A stretch of DNA of 64,000 nucleotides, taken from positions 76,896,494 through 76,960,493 of the forward strand of contig CM038221.1 of the NCBI GenBank assembly GCA_021442155.1, in the 5' to 3' direction. The notes under the pieces are model-generated. The model worked only from the letters and a program-made list of their open reading frames with translations. It ran no database searches and was not told the DNA's origin. Source of the DNA: Cymbidium sinense. Lineage: Eukaryota; Streptophyta; Magnoliopsida; Asparagales; Orchidaceae. Numbering within the stretch: the first letter of the stretch is position 1; every line of letters starts with the position of its first letter. Shown piece after piece: positions 1-14,129 of the stretch. A program made the translations under genes and the position numbers.

Positions 1-1445
1 ATTTGTGTCTAAGGATGTTGCACGGGTTTTAAAAAAAGAAGATGACTGATGAAATCAATCCAATCATTTACAACTATATGCATGCGAGTTAATGAATGTA
101 TCCATATGCTAATTCAAATCAATGAAAGAGATAAATATTTAATTCCATATAATATGATCACGGTAGGCCTAATCCTCTACGTGTGAAATAGTGTTGATAG
201 AGTCTACTAACTGATTAACTTATAAATGAACTTAGATTACTAGATTATAAAACCTAATCCTCTACATTTGCAATAGAGTCGACAAGGTCTGTTATGATAC
301 CAATTTTCTGAAAAATTTAAATTACACATAAGTCATAGACTCGATCCTCTGCTAACAAAATAGCAGAGTTGACAAAGTTTACCCCGATAATGACTGTGTT
401 GAATGGAGATTTCAACCGGAGCGGATTACTATTATTCAGATTTTTAAATTATTGCATCTCAAATTCAAATTTATAAATGCAAGTTGTAGACCCGATCATC
501 TGCTAACAAAATAGCGAGTCCTACGAGATAGATTGATTAAAAATCTCAACCAGAGAGAATATTATCATTAAAAGATACTTAAATTCTAAATTAATTCGTC
601 ATAAAACTAAATTTTAACCAAGTAAACATCTGAACTAAATGAAATTTATTATTTAAATACTTAGAGCAAACAATTCATCCATCCATCCACCATTATTTGT
701 TGGATGATGATTAAAAAAACTCTATAACAAGAGTTAATGTCCAAATCAAATAAATCACTATATTCAAACTCAAATAATCTCACGCTAAGAAGGACGTACC
801 GTGTCCTCCGTCACGTGATTACCAAGAGCCCATATGATTACGCTTGCACCAGGTCCTCTAATCGGATGCGCCAAATAAATTATATTACAATCACGATTGT
901 AGAAATTAGATATTCACCAATAGTTTGAGTTATGAATCATAGATATTTGATAGACAAGCCCTTTTTGTAGACTTAAGATTGCCTGACAAACAACCGTGTC
1001 TACAAGGACATTGAACGACGTAACCTACGTTGGGCAGCGATCCTTCGCGCCGTCGACTACCTCTTACTAAGTAGAAGCACCATACAACCTGCGATGATAA
1101 AACCATGGGGATCGAGAACGCCATCATTCCCACGACCATCCACTTTAAGTTAAAATGGTGAATTTCATGAATTCTAAACGAGAAATCAAAACTTCACATG
1201 TTGTTACTATATGCTACGCATTTAGCGATCTAACGACTAGCCTTAATCGAAAATTCTCTCTCAACATTAAGAGAGATAATTAACCATAGTTGTTTGAGCT
1301 TATAGGAAACCTAGAACATCTCCAAAAAATGAAGAGGAAATCTAAGTGTCTTATCTACGATTTCATCTACATCAAAAAATTACATTAACACATTAAATCA
1401 AACTCTATGCAAGAGGTCATGAATTTCAGAGCTCTGATTTCTACA
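1..1445 (+). mobile_element. LTR copy L1, 3' part, giant-LTR family
   Basis: This stretch aligns by eye with 15,118-16,473, sharing the purine run after GAGTTTT, the ATGCATGCGAGTTAATG segment and the repeated 'CTGCTAACAAAATAGC' phrase. It ends in CTACA at 1,445, where the other copy ends in CCCACA. The LTR start lies left of the window. Orientation is plus, defined by the copy at 11,892 that starts TGTTGACC behind a polypurine tract. I read it as the 5' LTR of element A, with the 3' LTR at 11,892-16,473. The two copies differ by many indels, so the insertion is old. No clear primer-binding site was recognised just after 1,445. Confidence 0.6.
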
Positions 1446-3454
1446 CTCCGGGAGATAAATTTCTCTTTTCATATTTAGCTAGTCATATACATGCTATAAT
1501 AACAACGAAATATTAGAAAATTCAAAACAAAAAAGTGATTTAAATGTGTAATAAATTCAAATTATTAATGTATGAGACTCTATGTCGAATAAATTATTCT
1601 ATAGAGTATATCTTTATTATACTATTATTCTGTTCTATAGTACCTCTGCATTATGAAAGGGGTGATACATCAATTACTGATTACTAATCCCCATCTTTCA
1701 TTTGTGCTGATGGATCTTCAGAACACACTATTCATCATGCAGCTAGGTCATGGGTCGTGGAGCCAACAACCGTCTAGCTGATGTTGTAATCAATACTTGA
1801 AATGCTGGATCTACCATCCAATTTGATAGCATAAACTTCCCAACTATCGCCGCAAACAACCCTCCACTTGAAGCACCTGTATATTCTGCACATTAATCTA
1901 TGGAGGCGTAAGAATGATCGAATGGTCATTCTTTCATCAAGGTTCTGAAGAAGTATTGAAAGATTGGGTCATTCGAACGCCAACCATAAAAGAAACCGTC
2001 GCGTAAAATTTAGTCATGCCTATGAATGTGATCATTCTGCCAGTTGAACCTTTTAATGCTGAAGCTTTCTCATCTAGAGAAAAACTACCTAGAAGGCGGA
2101 GAAGAAATCAATGTTGTCTCATCATCTCATATGGTTCATCTGTTATACAATCAACCATACAACCGGAAGCAAGTATTCCTACCCTACAATAAATTTGAAA
2201 GTTTTGAGATGGATGAAAAGAAAGAATATATCGTAATGTTAAGCAATCCTTCGGAGCTCGCTTAGCCCAACCCTGTGAAGAACTGCGGTGAAATTTATTC
2301 ACTCGAGTACATAAAGTTTTAAAAGTTGTAAAAGAACAAGGCCTTATGAAGAAGAGATACCAAAGGCCAATTATAAGAGAAGCCAAGAATGCTCGACTAC
2401 AAAAGCTACCATCAGTGGTAGTAAGAACTCAAGATCGTTCTAAACAAGCCTTGCACGCAAGCGTGGATGACACTGGACCGATGTCAAATTCACCGTCGAA
2501 GGTCCGACAAAAGGAAAACAAATATGGAGGTCAATCCTCGAGAAGTAGCATCGTAAAAGCTTAATCTGAAGCAGAGCTAACCGGAGAAAGAGAAATCGAA
2601 CTGCGACAACCATTGTTCAAGCGAAAATTGTACAACCAATATAACCGGCAGTGTTTAACCCTTAATTTGGTTTGACGATAAGATGGGTATAGCTAACGGA
2701 CGGTCAACAAATCAAAATCCCTTAGACATAACGTTAGTTCCGAAGTGATGACTTCAGATATTTCAAGAGAGTCGCTCAAAGCAAGGAGAAAAAATCGATA
2801 AAAAAAATATGAATGTCATGTCATCAGGGAAAGGAGCAACTCTAGCCTCTGGTTTGACAGCCTAAGATGGGTATAGCGAACAACTGTCAATCAAAGCTTC
2901 GACCCGGACACAAAATGTTAGGTTCCAACTTCTCGGTCGAAACTCAAAGCGTAAAGAGTGCATCGAGTCCTTAAAGTTGCTAAGGAGAAAGGACTGATAA
3001 AAAGAAAATATGAATGTCATGTCATCAGGGAGGCTAGAGTTGCTCCTCCAAGGAGACCTACAATCCCGGCAAGATGTCAGTCAATTCAAGTCCAAAACGG
3101 AAAGCATCGAGGCAAGACACTTGAACCACAAGTCCAAGAATTCGCCGTCGAAGGTCACAACAAAAGGTAAACAAATTTGGAAAAGCCTCAGTAAACTCCT
3201 ACGAGAAAGACGGCGTGACATCAGACTACTCTGAGAGATGCGCCGAAATGAAAATCAAGAATGTACTAAGAAAAGGTGATATGTGATGAGATTTACGGAT
3301 CGACACCTTGTAGTCATCGAGGGATCCCGCCGCCAAATATCTTGATAGAAGGTTACGATGTGACCTTCAATTGAAAAAATACATATTCCACACTCCAAAC
3401 CAGAAGTTTATTGGAAGTGTCGATCAGAGATCCGTGTCCAAGAGGAAGAAGCTG
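1446..3454 (+). mobile_element. Element A internal region, 5' part (degenerate)
   Basis: This lies between the 5' LTR remnant and a recognisable RT/RNase H junction and is probably gag/protease/RT spacer of a Ty3/gypsy element. Open stretches of 60-74 codons occur (for example 2,044-2,265 and 2,346-2,564), but no frame is long. I could not match a named gag, protease or early RT motif here with confidence. A basic, K/R-rich segment occurs twice (see the repeat entry). The assignment rests on position and strand. Confidence 0.45.
2260..3235 (+). repeat. Degenerate internal duplication, about 0.65 kb period
   Basis: The segment near 2,265-2,570 and the one near 2,940-3,170 encode parallel products: a VLKVxKEKxLIKRKY-like stretch, then IREA, then a Q/S-rich tail ending near SPSKV. 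A shorter extra copy of the 'GAATGTCATGTCATCAGGG' stretch lies at 2,811-2,830 and again at 3,009-3,029. The phrase 'AAGATGGGTATAGC' also occurs twice (near 2,680 and 2,864). This indicates old tandem amplification inside element A. Confidence 0.55.
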
Positions 3455-3631
3455 ATGTAAAAGGATGCTCCTTTCAAATAGGACAAAGAATGTCGAGAGG
3501 CTTTTGACAGTATCAAAAAATATCTATTGAATTCGCTCATTCTCACAGCACCAATCCCAGGAAAACCTCTCTTGTACACAACAACACAGGAAGAATCTCT
3601 CCGAACTTAGTTGGTGCAACACTGACCAGGG
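3455..3631 (+). pseudogene. Ty3/gypsy RT/RNase H junction, element A (5' half)
   Basis: One frame reads a C-terminal RT signature: an ECREAFDSIKKYLL-like block, then LTAPIPGKPLLY, then TTQEESL with stops after it. In Ty3/gypsy polyproteins this is the RT-to-RNase H transition that precedes the first RNase H strand. The frame is cut at 3,631 by an inserted LTR (3,632-8,455) and continues at 8,456. It is non-functional: it has in-frame stops and is interrupted. Confidence 0.75.
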
Positions 3632-6231
3632 TGTGGGCTCCGAAAATTCGCCACCGACCTCTCGATGAAGAGTGTTTTAAGGTGTCAGTGTAATTTTCAG
3701 AAGGCAAATGGATAGTAGATAAGACACTGAGATTTACTCATTTTGTGAGGACTTTAGATCTGTTGAGGTTTCCTATAGAAGCACCATAGTTAATTACCCT
3801 CTCAATCGAGAGAAACTTTCGATAAAGAAATTTGGTCGTTAGGTAAAGAATAGTAGCGTATAATAGAGTTGAAATTTGGATTTATGAAATTCATTATATT
3901 TAACTTAAAGCGGATGGTTGGGGAACGATGGCCCCGATCTAGATCCCCATGGTTATATCCCTGTTCTACTTAGTCGGAGGAGAATGTCGACCGTAGAAAG
4001 ATCCTGTCGACAACACATGTTTCGTCAAGAAATCCTTGTAGGCAGGGTGGTGTTTGTCCCAGGACAAGCTTAAGTCTCAGAGTGTTTTTGCCCAATCAAG
4101 TATCGCTATGGTTCAACTCAAAGAGCGAGCTAGAGCTACCGGATCGTAATATAATGGTGTCATTTAGCGACAACCACGGTCGGAAGGACTACGGTAAATG
4201 CGCATCATGTAGCTCTATGAAAACCACGCAGAGAACAGGTCGCGTCATGCGGCATGAGATTGTTTGAGAGTAAACATAGTTGTGTACTTGATTTAACTTT
4301 GGCTCCTTTATGAGCTAGAGTTTTCTTAATTTATCACCTTCAACAAACAATTACGAATGGTGAATTGGATTTTTTTTTTTAGCTTTAAGTTTTTAGATTG
4401 AATTTCATTTTGACATTTAGAACTTAGTGATTTACGTGATTTCATGTTTGTATTGCTATTTGGATTTGATTAATTTGATTTGAGCCTGCAAGCATATTCT
4501 GATGATAATTATCCCTTCCGATTGAAATCTTCATTCAACACAGCCATCATCGGGGTGGTTAATTGATTGAATCAAATATATTTGAGAACTTTAGATCCTG
4601 TCAACTCGCTTTCTAACAGAGGATCGATCTAACGACCGAATTAAACTTCTCGATATTTTATTAAGTTTAAATTCGATAATATATTTTTAGGTTTTGTTCA
4701 CGACTCAATCACAAGACTAACCGACTCAACCCGCAACCAGACACTAAATTTAAGCTTTCAAAGATTTGGGGCCAATGCGAGTATTTAAATTATTTAATTT
4801 CTTGTTTTAGATCCTGGCGACTCTATCAATTTAATAATAGAAGATCAGACTTAGATTTATATTTTAAGGATTTTGAATTTGAGAATATTGAATATAATAT
4901 CTTAAATATTTTGAAAATAGTTACCCCTTCAGTTGATATTTTCAACCAACTCAGCTATCATTGGGGATAAAGGTCTACATGATCATTTAGTTTATTATTT
5001 CAGGTCATGTCGACTCCATTAATTTAATAATAGAGAATTAGATGTAGATTTATATTTTGAGAATTTTGAATTTGAGAATATCGATTATAAATATCTTAGA
5101 TATTTTGATAATAGTTATCCCTCCAATTGATATCTTTCAATCCCTCATATCATCGGAGTTAGGAGATAGTGTTATAATGAATGATTTAAACTTATCAAAG
5201 ATTTTCTCAGGCATCGAAAGCTATAACAACATCATTAGGTTTAGCTTACTGGTTAGTAGTACCGAATCAACGCGCTGACATCGAACACTAAGTTTAAGCA
5301 TTTAATATAGTGTCGAGAATCAGTGTATTTAAGAATGCTTACACACTTTTGAGGTATTAAATTTGAGTTTTAATCATGCTTTATAATATGTGCAAGAGTT
5401 TAATTGAATCTTTAATAAACGCCTTCTGTTCGGTTGTACGATGTGTTGCGAATCTGGTGGCATAGAAGATGTTATAGATTAGTTTAATATCTTATTAGAT
5501 TTTTCAGATTAATATTTAATTGATTAATTTACAGCATTTTTTTTAAAATTTGTACTTTAAATATTTAGGTCCGAGCACATGCAGGTAGGTGTATCTAAGA
5601 ATGCATTAATTAACGTCTTCTGTTCGCTTATATGATATGTTGTGAATTCGGTGGCGTTTGACATTTCAGATCTTGATCAATTATTTAGATTAATATTTAT
5701 TTATTAGTTCGGCTTCATTTAAGTTTCAATGAAACTTGACTTGTGATCACTAAGAAGCTTACAGACTCATTCTTATTTAAAGACCTTTAGAATTTTTTGT
5801 GAGTAGGTTTAGCTTCGATTCATCATTTTTCATTTAAGTTTAATTTAAGCTTTTTAATACTCTTATTTAATCATATTTAAGCTCTGCGTCAATCCAAATT
5901 TCTAATGCGTCTTTGTAGAGGCGTTGAGTTATTCGACCTTCCGTTGGCTCTCGAAATAACGGTCATGTCTTTCTGATCATGATCTTCGTTAAAATGCGGC
6001 ATGCAAATCTTCTTCGTCTCTACATACGGTCTTTCTATTGCAATTTCAATTCATATTTTAATCTTAAGCTTAGAGTTTATTTTTTATTTAATTAATTAAG
6101 TCTTTTGTCGTCAATTTGTACGTCAACGTCTTCCCCACATTGTCGTCGAGAGTATTAGCCTCGACTCGAACATAACGGTCGGTGTCTTGCGATCTACGAT
6201 GATCTTCTTAACGGCGACTCTCGAGCATAAC

Positions 6232-7790
<1,559 letters not shown>

Positions 7791-8455
7791 ATTTTCGCGT
7801 GAAGATAAGCCGAGAGGGCTTACTCAGCATGGGAGGGGTGACGTGGCCGCATCTTATTGGCTGAATAGGATGGCAAAAGCATGGGAACGGGCTGCTGCAA
7901 TTTCTGAGCCATTCACCCACTATAATTAAAAAATAATTAAGTAAATTTATCTCGAAATGAATGCTAATTTCAATGAAATTTTAAGTGTGATAAATTTAAT
8001 TAAATTGGATGTCCATTCTAGGTAATTTGTGTTACGGACATGTAATCCGCTTCAATGAGCATTTGGCGACCGGCCGAATTGGGCACATTCGGTTAAGTGT
8101 GTATCGCCGTGGCTCGGCGTTCAGCGGCCAAATTGGTATGAACAATCTTTGATAGGTTTTCGTTTTGAAGCTAACGCCATGAGCTCGAATGGAGGTCGTT
8201 CGGATATCGTCGCCGCTCTGATCGGCATATTAATAAATGGCGCTTAATCGTCGTCATTCTTGCAATATTTATATTTTGATCAATTTCGACGTTCTGAACG
8301 TGACGGTGAAGTCCGTTCATTGATCGGAGGTCGTTTCGACCATTTTCAGTGACGTCTAGTGAATTTTGAGCTTTGATTTACGCACTGTCACCTCCGAAGT
8401 CCGTCGAATTTAACTTGTGGTTGTTTGATTTATGGCGCACATATGGAGGTTAACA

Positions 8456-8910
8456 CAGGAAAAGGAGAACGCTCTATATTACATTCGAGTAAATACAATA
8501 TTCTCCAATCGAGAAGCATTGTTTGGATTTTGTCCAAAACTTTACATTACAAGATATCTCATAAAATTACTCATCTCAAAGATCGTGAAGTTCTTGATGA
8601 ACCAGGCGTTGATGGGTCGCGCGATGGGTTGTTCTTCTGCTACAATTTGACATCACATATATTCCCCAGAAAACAGTGAAGGGGCAAATTATAACACATT
8701 TTCTTACCACACCACCTACAATACTCCCGCAAAATCCACTCCTTATATATACTATTAGAGTGCAGGTTATCACTTGAAGTTTGAACTACTCGAAGTAAAC
8801 ATGATCTTACCAAGATGAGAATGTCGTCTACGGATGGGAAAAAGCGATGCGCTTGACGGTTAGGCTCAAAGCTAGCAAAGAAAATTTCTAGAGCGAGGAT
8901 GTCCAAAGCA
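8456..8910 (+). pseudogene. RNase H of element A (3' half)
   Basis: This continues the polyprotein cut at 3,631. Readable pieces across frames are a KENALYYIR-like block, HYKISHKIT (the conserved HY...HKI region of the retroelement RNase H), DEPGVDGSRDGLFFCYNLTS and IFPRKQ. They follow the order seen in gypsy RNase H domains, ending at the 'Y-P-K-VKGQ' type linker. Stops and frame changes make it dead. Downstream coding (integrase) was not recognised, so much of pol 3' is missing. Confidence 0.65.
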
Positions 8911-9069
8911 TTCGATCATACAGTACGTCCTCGAACTTTTCAAGAAGAAGAATTGATCATGATGTTGAGAATACTAATTATTTCTCACTGACATTACATG
9001 TGTAAATTTTTCTTGAAAATTCTCTCTTATATATAAGAATGTATTTCTGAAATAAAGCAAACATTCCCC

Positions 9070-11875
9070 TGTCAGAAAGGAGGCATTTTTTTTTAATTTT
9101 ATAGTAAAATGTTAGGCTTTCCCTTGTAAGATAGAAGACCTCCTTTGTATTTGGGTTGGCATCGCTCCTAAGGCAGAGATCCTCATATACATGTTCAAAT
9201 TATGTATTCAAATTCACAAGTTTCAAAGTCTTACTGACCAAAAAGAGTAATTTTCAAATCTGCAAATATCAACAAATCAAGTTGGAAACATATCTTCCAT
9301 CCATACATCAAATCTAAGGCTTGAGTTGGTGCATAAGGTCGGACTCAACACGCTCAAATATTACCGAGTCGCTGACAGATCTGCTTACTCAATACGCCAC
9401 AAAGGCCGTAGTAAGAGATTTCCCATCTCATTAGCCTGATGATGAAATCCTCCAACAATTGCTCAAGTCCAAGGCTCAAGTGGGTGCATAAAATCGAACT
9501 TAACACACCCAAATATGGCCGAGTCACTAACAGGTTTGCTTACTCAATGAGCCACAAAGGCCACAGTAAGGGATCCTCTTACTACATAAGTTCAAAGACG
9601 AGAGCATCCAAATCTCTAAATCCTTCTAACTTGGTGAGTTTAAGTGGCCCAGATTGGGAGATCATCTCTAATAGTCGTAAGGTCATTTTTCAAAATCCAA
9701 CAAAAAGATCATCACTTGAGAAGGCACTAAGCCGAGTTTGGTATCAATATCAAATGAGAAAAATCAACTCCTTCAACAAGTCTGTTAAAGCGGAAAACAA
9801 AGACCGAAAAAAACTTTTTTTCAATAAGTCCAACCAAGCAGAAAGCAAAGGACCAAAGAAATCATCTCAATATTCATACAAAGCCAAAGGGTGAACTAAG
9901 AGAGTCATGTCATCAATATATCCATTACGCGCAAAGTATAGGGACTCTTCATCATTGAACCAACACAAGCTCTGAGGGCTAGGTCACTAGCAAACATCTT
10001 TCTATAAGCCCACGAAAGCATAAAACTATGGCAGAAGGTATTTTCGTATCACTTAACAAATCTTTAAGAAAATTCAAGAAATTCCTTCGCTAAATCCGTC
10101 AAGGCATAAAGCCAAAATAGAAGAAAATATGAATTATTCGGGATTGAATCTTCAACAAGTCCATCAAAGCACAAACATAAGATCGAAGATGTTCTCATCT
10201 CACCAACAAGTCATCAACTCCATCAAGTCCACTAAGGCACGAAGTTAGGAAGGAAAAAAAAATACAAATTTCAAATTTCAAGATTAAATCTTCAACAAGT
10301 CCGGCACAAAGCATAGAACCGAAGGCATTCTTATCTCAGTAATAAGTCATCAACTCCATTAAGTCCACCCAAGGCACAAAGCCAAGACAAGAGAAAAATA
10401 TAAATTTCAAACTCTCAAGAGAAAGTCTTCAACAAGTTTGAAAGCACAAAGCATAAGACTAAAGAAATTTCAAATTCTCTCAACAGTTACTGCAAAGCCC
10501 CCATATTAGACTGGGGGCATTTTTATATATTTATCTAAGTCGATATCGTGCTTCAAGCCGAGATCCTCAGATAAATATACATGATGTAGAATGAATTATG
10601 TTTATTTATATTAAAGAAGTTCAAACTCTGTGATACATTTTAAGCTTCTCTCCTCTCATAGAGCCCTTTTTTTATGATCAAGGTTGTTCAATCCTCTCCT
10701 GTGAAATAGGGGGCCTTTTTTATATATATTCAGGTTGACATTGAGATTTATGCCAAGATCCCTGAATATATCTATAACTGTTATTGTTAAAGTTGCAGGT
10801 TCTTGCATGAACAAAAAGAATCTATTTCTACGCATGAAAAGACAGCCCTAAATCTCAAAAATTTCTCTCCAAGATTCGTCAAATTTTGAAGATCAAGTTA
10901 GAATAACTCCTAATTTTGGAAGCTTCAATCAGCTAAGCTGGAAAATCATCAACATTTGCATATTCAAGTCTATGACACGAATGGGTTCTAAAGGTCGAAC
11001 TCAACAAACTCATAAATTGTCGAATTGTTGACGCTCTCCTCAATCAACAAATCATAAGAAAAGGCCGCAGTGAAAGAGCCCCTACTCATCAGTCCAATGA
11101 TGATAGTTGTTCAATCTCAAACCAAATTCAGCTTAATGATTACAAGCAGCTACAATCCAAAAGATCTTTCTACTCGATCGATAGACCAAGACAATCTAAG
11201 GAAATAACTCTCAATTTAGAGCAACCTCAAATCAAGCTCTAACATTGCCTGCAAGGTGATATCCCAATCTATATTCAAACAATCTGATCAAGCACAAAGC
11301 ACAAATCAAATCCAATCGCCTCAACAAATCCGCCATAGTAGAAAGCATAAGACTAAGAAAACAATTATATACTTCATACGAAGCCAATGACTGAACTAAA
11401 GGAATTCAGTGGTCATTCGGTCTGTTAAAGCACATGTTGATAGACTGATAACTCAATGGTATAGATCTAATATGAGCTGGAAAGCTAGTTCATCTATATG
11501 CACCCTTCAACGAGTCCATCAAAGCAACAAACATAGGATTGAAGACATACATACACTTCCTGACACGTCAATATAGACAAATCAGGTCGATCATTCATCA
11601 AGTCCATCAAGCTTATAGCTAGGACAGAAGGAATTTCAAATCTCAAAGTAAATAAACTAATTCCTCCTTCGAGCCCGATCAAGCACGAAGCTAGGGTCGG
11701 AGGAAGTTCAAATTTACAACACAAGAGAAAAGACCTTCAGCGAACCCATCAAAGCAGAGAGCAGATGGTGGAAGAAGATCTTCAATGAGCCCATTGAAGT
11801 CAAAGTAATTCAAGGTTGACTTGAAGGGTCAACCAATTTTCAACAAACATGACTCGCTCCATGCGCGAATCACAT
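9070..11875 (+). mobile_element. Element A 3' noncoding region with diverged repeats
   Basis: This is low-complexity, coding-poor sequence between pol and the 3' LTR. It contains repeated phrases 'CTTCAACAAGTCC', 'CATCAAAGCAC' and 'AAGTCATCAACTCCAT' (10,070-10,460 and 11,500-11,760). A recurring 'GGGGGCATTTTTATATAT'-type block occurs near 9,085, 10,510 and 10,705. A 151-codon open frame at 9,439-9,894 (lysine/serine-rich) lies within it and matches nothing I know; it is probably chance. Long repeat-rich 3' noncoding regions are known in Tat-lineage plant Ty3/gypsy elements. Confidence 0.55.
9310..9615 (+). repeat. Tandem duplication, about 150 bp period
   Basis: 'AAGGCTTGAGTTGGTGCATAA' with following 'ATATTACCGAGTCGCTGACAG' and 'GCTTACTCAATACGCCACAAAG' (9,317-9,400) is repeated as 'AAGGCTCAAGTGGGTGCATAA' and so on (9,470-9,560). 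A more diverged third copy lies near 10,970-11,090. Confidence 0.75.
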
Positions 11876-11891
11876 TTTTTGGGGGGGCATT
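11872..11891 (+). promoter_or_regulatory. Polypurine tract of element A
   Basis: A T6G7 run followed by CATT stands immediately before the LTR start TGTTGACC. This G-run plus CATT arrangement directly 5' of a 3' LTR is what plus-strand priming of a gypsy element requires, and it fixes the LTR orientation as plus. Confidence 0.6.
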
Positions 11892-12707
11892 TGTTGACCT
11901 CCATGTATGCCACATAAGTCGAATCGAACTTACAAGATAAATTCGACGAACTTTGGATGCAACAACGTGAAAATCGGAGCTGAAATGCATTAGGCATCAC
12001 CAAAAATTAGTCGAAACGATCTCCGATCGACGAACAGACTTCGTCATCGCGTTCAAAATGTAGAAATTGATCATAATATACATATTGCACAACGATTGAC
12101 GATCAAGAAAAAATCCGTCACGCCGCATGCATATCGAGTCGAGGACGATGCCTCAAACGACTCGTTCGGTGATTGATCGGTCGTTAATGTCGACGTCGAT
12201 CAAATGAGACTATCCGCGCTCAATTCGGATGAATCTGCGAATGTCGAGCAATCGGAAGCGACGGCGTGCAATTTTAAACCAAAATTAACTCGATTCGATG
12301 CCAACTTTAATCAAACGGTCTCCGATCGTGAAACGGATTACGTCGTTGAATCCGGAACATCGAATTTGCCTAGAAACGATCTTCATATTACATGAGATTA
12401 ATTTTGATGAATTTTTCATATAAATATGGCCACGAAAATAACTAAACTCAGATTTTTTTTTTTTTTAATATTAATCAAATCTGATCTTTAATATTCGAAT
12501 TATTTCAAAATTAATTCAAAGAAATATGGGCATAAATTGTTTCCAAAATAGACCTAATTTCATTCAAAAATTTCAAATCCCGCTCAACTTAATTTGGAAG
12601 GGTAATTAAGCTATATGATTAAGGCTTTCAAATCCCCTAATTCACTCCCTATTATTCCCCACACCAAAACAGATTGAAAAAAAAAAGCTATGGTGGCCTC
12701 GTTCGGT

Positions 12708-12711
<4 letters not shown>

Positions 12712-12751
<40 letters not shown>
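12712..12751 (+). repeat. (CT)n microsatellite
   Basis: About 20 uninterrupted CT units stand just upstream of the phosphatase pseudogene start. It may be the 5'UTR pyrimidine tract of the captured transcript. Confidence 0.95.
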
Positions 12752-12755
<4 letters not shown>

Positions 12756-12911
12756 CTGTGTTGAAATCTTCAACTTTTATCATAAAAGCATTGAACAAAT
12801 GCGCATCTCCACAATCCCACTTTTTTTTCTTTTGCCCAGATTTTGGCCATGAGGAATAGAAGAGGGGATGCTTAGTTCCTAACATTTTTCATCCCTATCT
12901 TCGCATCAACG

Positions 12912-13390
12912 ATGTCTTCGCCTGACGATGTACACCAGAAGAAAATAGTTACCTTCCTCCGAGCCCTTTACACATCTAATGTTCCCTGCCAGATCGAGGA
13001 GGGACTTTTCCTTGGATCTGTTGGGGTGGCATGCAACAAAGAAGCTTTGAAATCTTTAAATGTTATGCATGTGCTGATTATCGCCAACTCTCTAGAACCT
13101 GCCTTCCAAATGATTTCATTTACAAGAAACTTGATGCTCTTGACACTCCCGTGACAAACATAGCAAAACACTTCCAGGAGTGTTTTGATTTCATTGATGA
13201 AGCAAAACAAGCTGGCTGTGGAGCATTGGTGCCCTGTTTTGCGGGAAGATCAAGGAGGCCTTTTCACTTGTTAAGAGTAAAGATCACAAGTAACTCCTAA
13301 TCTTGGCTTTATGGCGTAATTGCAAGATTTCGAGAAGTCTTTAGGAGAGTTTGCAAACAAAGTCCCTGAGTTGGCACACAGTTGATGCTC
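12912..13390 (+). pseudogene. Dual-specificity phosphatase (DSP1-like) pseudogene
   Basis: The frame from ATG 12,912 reads MSSPDDVHQKK, then VPCQIEEGLFLGSVGVACNK and LKSLNVMHVLIIANSLEPAF. After a frame change near 13,105 it reads NDFIYKK, then FQECFDFIDEAKQAGCGALV and PCFAGRSR. This order matches plant DSP1-type protein phosphatases, which dephosphorylate MAP kinases. The P-loop HCxxGxSRS appears as PCFAGRSR, so the His is lost, and about 20 codons after it are missing. A third frame gives EAFSLVKSK, then TPNLGFMA and LQDFEKSL before a stop. There are no introns. It lies in sense inside LTR L3. It is a captured, dead cDNA-like copy. Confidence 0.88.
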
Positions 13391-13544
13391 AACATGAAGC
13401 ATTGAGGTGATCAAAGATCATATTAAGTTTAATAGGACATAGTAGGTTTGAAGCCCTGTGTAGCGGGTCAACTCACTTGTTAATCGTCTTCATTACTCAT
13501 TGCAAAGGCATAGCATAAAGAGGCTTAAATATATGAAAATTATA

Positions 13545-14073
13545 TATGTTTGTGCTTCTTTATCCAGATTTCAAAACCCTGCTAATGCCCATTAGGATAT
13601 AGTAAGTCGGTGCATGTCAGAGATTGCTCTCACTTCATTAAGATACCGAAAGCCAAAGTTAATGGCTCCTTATCGAAATGTTGCCAAATTTTGATTAAAT
13701 TTTGACTTAAAAGGGAGAAGAATCAAGATTCATTTAAAAAAAAATCAAGCATCATCAAAAATAAATAATCTAAAATAAAATTTGAATGATTTGAAATTGC
13801 ATATATATTTCTTTATCTGGTGATCGAATACCACTAATGCTCAATATGGCTTGGTGGGTATGGCTTCGTTGTGGTCATGCAGCATCTTCAATAGATGCCG
13901 GGTAAACCAGTAATTAGATGTAGCCCTACGAGGATGACAATCGGTCAATCTTGATGAAATTTTGATTAACTTTTGGATTTAAAAAAAGGGGGCGAAGAAT
14001 CAAGATTCATTTAAAAAAAATCGGGCACATCAAAAATATATAATCTAAAATGAAATTTGAAATGATTTAAAAT

Positions 14074-14129
<56 letters not shown>

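Noticed and set aside
930..1139. Small minus-strand frame in L1
   Set aside because: It lies in LTR backbone and is not kept in the matching part of L3.
12674..12885. Leu/Ser and Arg/Glu repeat frames on both strands
   Set aside because: They are made by the (CT)n microsatellite.
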